A stretch of DNA of 64,000 nt from Mycteria americana (Eukaryota > Chordata > Aves > Ciconiiformes > Ciconiidae). Position 1 is the stretch's first letter, and every line of letters begins with the position of its first letter. A model generated the notes under the pieces. It was given only the letters and a program-made list of their open reading frames with translations, did not search any database and was not told where the DNA came from. The stretch spans positions 27,761,661 through 27,825,660 of the forward strand of contig NC_134366.1 of NCBI RefSeq assembly GCF_035582795.1, given 5' to 3'. The translations under genes and the position numbers were made by a program. This document shows positions 52,701 through 61,700 of this stretch, in pieces.

Positions 52701-55700
52701 AGGACCGCTAAGCTCTGTCCATGTTGATAGTATCAAGAGAGATGTGGCAGCAATCTCACAATCAGGCCCTCAGTGGGTATCCTCAGTAGAGGAACCAGCC
52801 CTGGATATTTCATAGTTCAATTATTGTAATTTCTAAATACAGTTACTTTCATTGACCATTTATCATAATAGAGGCAGGCATGGCATTGGATGATTAAAGA
52901 GTTTCCTGATTCATGAAAAAGCTGTCCAGGTAGAAGAGAGATTTCTGGAATGATGCTTAATTCTATTTTGCTTAATTCTCTTTTTGGTTTGGACTCTAGG
53001 GTGAACCAGGCGCTGCTGGTGCCAAGGGAGAAACTGGTAACAAGGGTGAGCCTGTAAGTATGGCAACATGTGAAGGTTTTTTTCAATGAAAAACCCTGAT
53101 AGTATCTGCAACACAGCATCTGATGTCTTCTTTGTTTCCCTGAAATAGGGTGCTGCTGGACCCGCTGGCCCTCCTGGTCCTAGTGGTGAGGAAGGCAAGA
53201 GAGGCAGCACTGGTGAACCTGGCTCTGCTGGCCCCCCAGGCCCTGCTGGTCTAAGAGTAGGTATTCTTTTCATGTTCCAGAAGTAGAAGCAAAAAGGAAA
53301 GAGGAAATAAAGCTAGACTGACAAAGGCGAACTAAGTAATTATGAGTAATTAACTTTACACTAATGCTGCTAAGGAAAGATCATTTGCAATTCTGAGCCT
53401 TTTGATTAGTTGGGACCAAACCTATTTTTGCTTTGTATTAGTGCTGTTTACTATCTTATCCCTGAAGTAATTAGAGGATGCTTTGATTTATCCATTGTGT
53501 AATATTTAGTGAATTATCTTTGATTACTTTTAAAGCTTTGTGATGGGATTTAACTGCTTAAAACAGATAATTGGCTCACACATAATGTGAGGTGGAAGGT
53601 TTCAATTCGGTGTCTTCAAGGGTGCCTAGTACCCTTTTCACTGGGTGAGGAAACCACTCCATGAACTTCAGGAGGCATGTGGCTTCATGCAGGAAAAGAA
53701 TTCACAGGAGAATAATAGGAAAAATGGCAGTGTTTCCACCAGACTTTTTTGGTAGAGATAAGGATTCAGTATTGCACCTTGGGTAGGGTGTACAGTCATA
53801 GAGAAGCCAGTAACTACAGAGAAGCGAAGGTGAAACAGCGTGGGCTAGGCTGTGGGATCCTAGCTGCTGGATAGAGCCACCGTTAGGTTACAGTGAACGC
53901 TGAAAATGCTCTGATACAAGCAGATTAGAACTTAAAGAAAACTAAACAAAGTGAGAGAGATTTCTTTCACAATATACATTTACACTGAGGTGTGTGTGCT
54001 TAGAGCTGCACTTACCTCAAATTCAGCAGACCTGCTTGGAAGGCTGAAACTTATGAAGCACTGTCCACCTTACAGGAACAGATTTATTTCTTTCCCTTTC
54101 TTAATTTGGTTTGTGTTCACTTGCAGGGTGTGCCTGGATCTCGTGGTCTCCCTGGAGCTGATGGCAGAGCTGGTGTCATGGTAAGACTTTTTTCTGGGTC
54201 ACTATTTCTAAACCATCTTTTATATACAGATGTGTGATGCTTTTTGCTACCTCTGCCTAATTTTATTTCTTTATTTTGTTAGGGACCTGCTGGTAACCGT
54301 GGTGCTACTGGTCCTGTTGGTGCTAAGGGTCCTAGTGGTGATGGTGGCCGTCCTGGTGAGCCTGGTCTTATGGGTCCAAGAGTAAGTTTGAACTCTGTGG
54401 TGTAAGTTTGAACTCTGTGGTGTAAGTTTGAACTATGCAAAAAGAAAATTACTTACAATTTAGGGACAAAATCAGTCAGAAATCCAACTGCAAAAATTCA
54501 GCCTGTGCTAACCACAATTAGAGCACTTCCACCACTCCACAGAAAAAACATGCATGAGGAAATTATTAAGAAGCATCAAAATGTTTATTGAAATTAATTT
54601 CTTTTGTATGTGGTAGCATCTGATTGCCTTGTCATGGAGCAGTTCCCCCTTGTACTGGATACTACATTGACTTCTGAGAGGGGGTTCCACTTGTGATTAT
54701 TTACAGAATGTGATTATTTACAGAATGTGATCATTAAGATCACAGCTGAAGTGTGTGTGTTCTCTGTAACTAACTAAAAGAAAAGAAAACCCTACTAAAT
54801 TATGTGAGATGGCTGATCTTAATTATTTTAATTTTATTTTGCAAATTATTTCACTGAAAACAGCCATGCACTTTAGTGGTGCTGGCTCCAGCTAGATTAT
54901 GTCCATGTCCTTGTCTTTTATCCTCTTTAATCTACTCTTTCTTTTCCTACCCCATGCCATGAAGTGAAAGAGTTTCCAATGCATGAGTTTCAAGGCATCT
55001 GCAAACATTTAAGCAGATTCTCTGCTAAAGTAGAACCTAAGGGAGTTTATCTGAGTGAAACAGATACTTACCTATACTGATTTTCAACTGGCATGGGAAC
55101 ACACACCACCAAATTAAACCTTAGTGTGTTTTAGATGTAAACCTGATAGGCCATACAGTCCTGTTTCCACAATATATATTGATACTTAACGTGTGTGTGT
55201 GTGTGCGCGCGCGCACGTGCATATAGAAAAAAATTTTGGTTAACTGTTGAGTGAGTTGGTCCTTCTAAAAACATGAAACCTTTCCTTTCTCAGGGTCTCC
55301 CAGGTCAGCCTGGAAGCCCAGGCCCTGCTGGCAAGGAAGGTCCTGTTGTAAGTACCCTGCTTTTCATTCTGTTTTCCCAGTGCATGAGAAACATAAACTG
55401 AGATGTTAAAAAGCAGACATCTCAGCACTGAGCTCTAACACAACTTTGTGTAAAACCAGCAAGATTTTACTACCAGATTACTCAGATCAGTAAGAAACTT
55501 TCCATTCATTTCTGTGGATCTCTGATCAGGCCTATGTCCTGGAAAGGGAAGAAGAAATACACAGTTCTACAAAAGGAGAAAAATGGAGGAATGCATGAGC
55601 ATGCAATGTATAAACAGTATTTAAAAGTTAAATGGCATTTGCTTCCTGTCAGTACACATTTCCTCTAAAACAGAACTCTAAGCACAAGTTAAATTACCCC

Positions 55701-58700
55701 AGCCATTTAATAGTATGATTTCTTTTTCTAGGGTTTCCCTGGAGCAGATGGTAGAGTTGGGCCAATCGGTCCAGCTGGTAATAGAGGTGAGCCTGGCAAC
55801 ATTGGATTCCCTGGACCAAAAGGTCCCACTGTAAGTACAGTACAGACACTTTCCATTACTATGAAGGTATTTCCAGACTAAGCTGTAGGTCCCCAACTCT
55901 AACAATCAGACACATCTCCCTGGGTCATCCTGTACTGCTTACTGGATGGCATCCACTTACTTTCAAGAGTTCTGTTGTAAATTATTTTCCAGTTATCTAA
56001 AATATGATTAAACAAATGAAAAACAATTTAATTGTTTTAGGAATATTTGGACATTGAAGTGATTAGAATAATATATGTCTATATTATAATTTCTGCATGT
56101 CCATTTTATCATTTCTGTTTATACGCTTCAGTAAAAGTTCTGTACAAGTTGGCCACCAAGCCTAAGTTTCAGTTCCAGAGTATTGTTATTTATTGAGCAC
56201 AATCCAAAGCTCACTCACTTTAGAAGAAAAGCTACCAGTGATTTCAGTGGGACTCTTGACATGTCACACAGAGGCCACAGATAACAATAATCATCTCCTG
56301 GATCTGTGGTGTTGCTATACATACACACAAACACACACATATATATAGTGTATTGCATAGGATACTATGCAGAGTGTCACAGACTATGATCTCAATAAAT
56401 AAAGGAATGGAGTTTTGAAAAGAAAAGACATTATTTGTGTAGCTATTCTTTCTAACTGGTTCAACAAGCCAGATGGAGCTTGTGGGGTTTTTAATTAGGG
56501 TTGAAGAAATATTACAATAAATCTTCTGGCAAGGAATATCAGTCTCTGTCCAGTAGTCTAAACTGAATCCGATATGAAGTCTTGATTAACTTTCGTATCT
56601 TTTTCCTTCAACTTCAGGGTGAACCTGGCAAACCTGGTGAAAAAGGCAATGTTGGTCTTGCTGGCCCACGGGTATGTGGATATGTTTTCTTTGTCAAGTT
56701 CAGAGAGAAAAAAGTAGATTTTCAAAACCTCTGTAGTAAGATTGCATTGTCCTGTGCAAGCATAAACAGATGGTGAAACAGAGAAGCACTTTGGAATGCA
56801 TTCATCTAGCCTCATGTCAGTGGGGACTGTTAAGGCATAAATGAAAATTAGTCTTCTTGGATATTAATTGACTAGTTAATTACGGGCTATTAGCATCCTA
56901 TGAAGAGGAAAAAATAGCACTCCTCGTGCAAATTTTTGAGGACAGTGTGTGGTTTCTAATTTATCATGTAAATTTCCAACTTCTTACTGATAGTTGAAAC
57001 TTACTAAATCTTCCATTTAAGAGATCAAATAATTGGTCTCTTAGGGGAAAAATGGAGTCTCAGCCAAGTTCCTATATCTGTAATTCCAAAAGAAGTTTCC
57101 TTAAGGATGAATGTGCTGCAATAACTAAAACAATCACCAGAATTTAAAATTGCAAGCATCTTTAGTACCTTTTGACAGTGAAGCTCTTACAAGCAAATGG
57201 TTGAGTCAAACCTAAGACTTTACCTTAAGTGTGCCAGTGTAAGTTCAAAATATGTGGCCAGAGACCTTTGGCTTTTGGCACAGAAGTACTTTAGAGAGAT
57301 ATTATTCATAACAAATCAAAACTTTGATAGCATATTTCTGCTTGAACACATTTAGGGTGCTCCTGGTCCAGAGGGAAACAACGGTGCTCAAGGTCCTCCT
57401 GGAGTCACTGTGAGTAACAGCCTCCCCACAGATCCAGTTTGTGATTTACTTTTCATCAATGGGACTTCCCATTTTAAAATCCATTTTCCTGTATTTCTGC
57501 TTCGAAGTTAATCACTTGTTTTTCATTCCATCCAGGGCAACCAAGGTGGAAAGGGTGAACAAGGTCCCGCTGGCCCTCCTGGCTTCCAGGTAAGTAACTA
57601 TGTGCTCTGCTCAATCTTATCTATGGTTTACAAAGCATGAAGTGCTTCTGCCTTAACTTTATTTGTGTTCTTGTTTCTTTACACTTAGGGTCTGCCAGGT
57701 CCCTCAGGTCCAGCTGGTGAAGCTGGTAAACCAGGCGAAAGGGTGAGTGACAGATACAGTACTCCACAAGTAGGGACAGGCATTGCATAAGCATTATGTT
57801 TACAGTTGCAATGTGGTGAAGCAAGAGCCTGTTGGATGCATTTGCCTAAACAAAGCAATACTTCTTTTTTCAAAGTTTTGGTATGAAACTGAGCAAAGCC
57901 AATGCTTTGCTTTTCAGGCCTTAAGCAGCAATAAAATATGCCTCTTCCCCCAAAAGACAAGACAGTACATGAAAAATATTTTACTTCAGATTTCTTTGGA
58001 AATCTTCAAGGTTCAATCTAACCTGCATTACTCCAATGGTATGCTTTTGCACCTCAACTGATTTCAGTGAATTTATAATGGCATACAATGGAGGTAGCTC
58101 AGTGGTAATTCAGGCTCTAGGTTCTGTGCAGTTAAGGTATGTGATGTAATCTGCAAATTGCGCATCCTATGATCCTATGCGCATCATAACTACCCTTAAA
58201 GTTTATAGCTACATCCCTCTGTCCCTGTAAAAGAGTAAACATTGCATGTACCTGAAAAATGAGCTTGGAATTTAATACCTAACTCTTTCTTCAGATGAGA
58301 AATTATCTCATGTGTGCTTTGAGATATTGTGCAGCTATATGAAAAGGGTATTTCTGTGCATCTAAAAGACTGGGTTTAGTCTGAAGATTTTCAATATGCT
58401 GCTGCAATTTGACAAGCATTTCTATTTACTGCTAAGAAACAAAGCACAATTTAAGCTAATAAGTTTGCTTTAGAAATAAACTTTACCAACACATCTACTC
58501 TCTTCTAGGGTCTTCATGGTGAATTTGGTGTCCCTGGTCCTGCTGGCCCAAGAGTGAGTAACTCATTTGAAATCTAGTACCGACTGTCTTAATAATGTGT
58601 TCAATAATAATAGTAACTATATACATTTCCAAGTTTCTCAAGGCAAACAGCTCTTCTCAGTTACAGAATACAACATATTGCAGCACACTCCCAGGAACGA

Positions 58701-61700
58701 AGGAGAATTTTCTCTGCTCTCTGCTTGTGTCAGGATACACGATTATATAACACAATAGTTGCCAAGTGTTAGTAAACTTCTAGATAAGCGATATGAATAT
58801 TACCCAAGTAATGAGATCCTGATGAGCTGATGTAATTTTTTTTGTATTAATGAACCTCATAATGAGAATGTAGATGACAAAAGACTGACCCTACAGTGTT
58901 ACACCGAGGCCTGGAGCATATGAGAATTTTCATCTCCAGTTCTTGTGCGCAGACCTTCTTACCCTGCGCAGACCTTCTTACCCTGCGCAGACCTACCCCT
59001 TGGTAGCCAGCTCCTACCTCCCATATAATGTCTTTGTGAACAAATGGTGGGCTAAATCCAGAGGCTGGAATAGTCATTGGAAGATATATCCCCCCACTTC
59101 CCTTTATTCCTGCACTGTGAATAAACATCTGTAGAGAGCTTTGTGTGGAGGCCTTCCTGCATGGCAGGAAAGTCCCTTTTATGCAGAGCAATGAGTAGTT
59201 TATAAAATGCTCTATTAATTATTTGCTTTCCAAATCCCCCTATAAAGAGGTTGATAGGTTAAACTACTTCTACTGCTTCCTCTTTTCTTCTGACTTCCAG
59301 ACTAAATGTATTCATGACAAATATTCCCATTCAGTCTTACCAGTCATGTCAATCAGTTTAAATAGCACTTTTCCTTCCTATATTTAGTCCCCTGAGGCTG
59401 TATTAGTAACCATGTTCTCTTTAAACTTTCATTTTGCTAATCTATCCAAGCCAGGTTCCCTTTATGATTGTAGTACCAGTTATCTGGTACTCTACTCTAG
59501 CTTGCCTTAAGCATCTCGTACCCAGCCAGAGTGTATTTCATTCAGTATTCCAAATTAGGTCTTACTGATGCTATGTACAACAAAATCAACACTTCCTAAA
59601 AACACCTCACTGCTTGTGCCAGATCACATTTGCCTTTTTCATGTCTGCATCATATTGTTGGCTGTTGTTTATCACCTTTCCCCTTCTGTCATTTTCACCA
59701 AGTGAGCTCCCCATTTACAGCACAAATGCTCATTTTTGGTACCCTAATAAATGGCCTGTACTTTGCATTCTTGAATTTTGTCCCACTTCTACTGTGACAG
59801 CCAACCAGCAGGTTATTCACTTCTTCCTGTGTAATATGCCAACCCTTCTTCCTGTTGACAAGAGCTTCCACCTTTGTGATATCTGCATATTTCATAAATA
59901 TCTTTCTTCCTTTTCTGCCTCTCTGTCATTGACAAAATATATGTAAAAATAATGAAAAGATATATTAATTGGGGAACATCACTACAATATAAGTTAGCCT
60001 TCTGCATCATTGTGCTTTTCAGCAGTGTGGTACCTTTCCTTGAGTCAGTTTTCTGACCACACTATAGTTCTCATTCAAACTCCCAGATTCTCCAGTGTAA
60101 CTAAAAATCTCCATTATGCCTTATCAGAGTATTCAGTGATGTCCAGCTTGATCACACTGGGATAATTTGAGATGCCTTTAGTAAAACTGATATTTCTCCC
60201 TTTGATAGATCTATTGTGCATTTAAGCCCAGTTTCTGGCTACTTCCACGTCTCCAGATGACCTCTATTTCAGAATTTATCCTTATACCTGTTATAATGTA
60301 CAGGTCACATTGGTAGGCTTTAGCTGTCACCTTTGGTCTCCAATATTCACCAGGCATTTGCCACTGTAAAAATAATTGTTTGCCAATTACTATGGCTCTA
60401 ATTTCACTAGAATCCATTATCTGCCCTCAGATTGGTATCAGAAGCTCCAATTGATGACAGAATGCAAGACACTGTTCCCAGAATGAGCACAGCAGCCAAA
60501 ATCCATGTTCAAGAAGTACTTGTACTTTAATTGTCCGCTGTTGTCATGATGCAAGACTTTAGTACTTCACTTTGCTATATTTGTGTCAAAAGCTAGAGCC
60601 AATTCTTATGACCAGTTTAGTTAATATCTGCACTATTCTAATATAGTTTTTAAGGGTTCGTTCAGCTAAAAATGCATCGTGTTGTCATTGCTACTAGTCA
60701 GTGCTTTTAAACCTCTAAGCTACAGAACAATTCAAGGAAAAACTCAAATCAGACTGTCTCCTGCAGGGTGAACGTGGTCCTCCTGGTGAAAGCGGTGCTG
60801 TTGGTCCTGCTGGTGCCATTGGAAGCCGTGGTCCATCTGGCCCCCCAGGCCCTGATGGTAACAAGGTATGCCTTTTCCAGCTGCCATTGCCTCACTGTTG
60901 AACTCCTGATGAAGGCAGTCCAAACCCTTCTTTCCTAAGAGCATAAGTGATTACTAGTAACAGGTAGTTACCTATACACCATAGCCACTGGGTCATTTCT
61001 TCAAATGGTAAAGTTCCACACCAATATTAAAGGTTTTTATGTTTAGTACTATAGACGATGGGAGGGGAACTCCAGTTTGGAATCAGTTTGAATACAGCGT
61101 GTCAGCTGGGTATATTATTATTCTGTTTTAAGATAGGGTCTGAGATTTTGGCCAAAATTCATGCTGAGTTCTATTTATTCCCACCTCTACTTATACACTG
61201 GAAGTTCTTGTGTCTAGTAAGCAGTATTTTCCCCAAAACATTAGCAAAATAATGAGCCATCATCTACCAAAATAACGCTGGCTTAATGCTAATTCAATAT
61301 AGGTCTTAGTTTTCAAGATTTTTGTGGGTAGTCTTTCCATAAAAGTTTAGTTTGGAATATGGGACACCCTAAAACCTCAGGAGCCCACAGAATCAGAGAG
61401 TGTTCACATCTGGCATCTTCACTAGCCGGAAAAGTAAAATAAGTACAATAGCTTAAAATGAAATACTACTACTCACACTGTTTACAAGCAAGCAGAACAA
61501 TAGGCAAAGTAGTAATCACAGGATTTTGTTCCAAATTGTGTGAATGATTTGAGCTGTCTTACATGGTATGTTGTTGCTGCTAGGGTGAGCCTGGCAATGT
61601 TGGGCCTGCTGGTGGTCCTGGTCCTGCTGGTCCTGGTGGAATCCCAGGAGAGAGAGGTGTTGCTGGTGTTCCAGGAGGCAAGGGTGAAAAGGTAAGGTGG

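Noticed and set aside
52341..53273. Minus-strand frames rich in Gly, Pro, Ala and Arg over exons 19-21
   Set aside because: They are antisense shadows of Gly-X-Y exons, since reversed GGT CCT GCT codons read as further small-residue codons.
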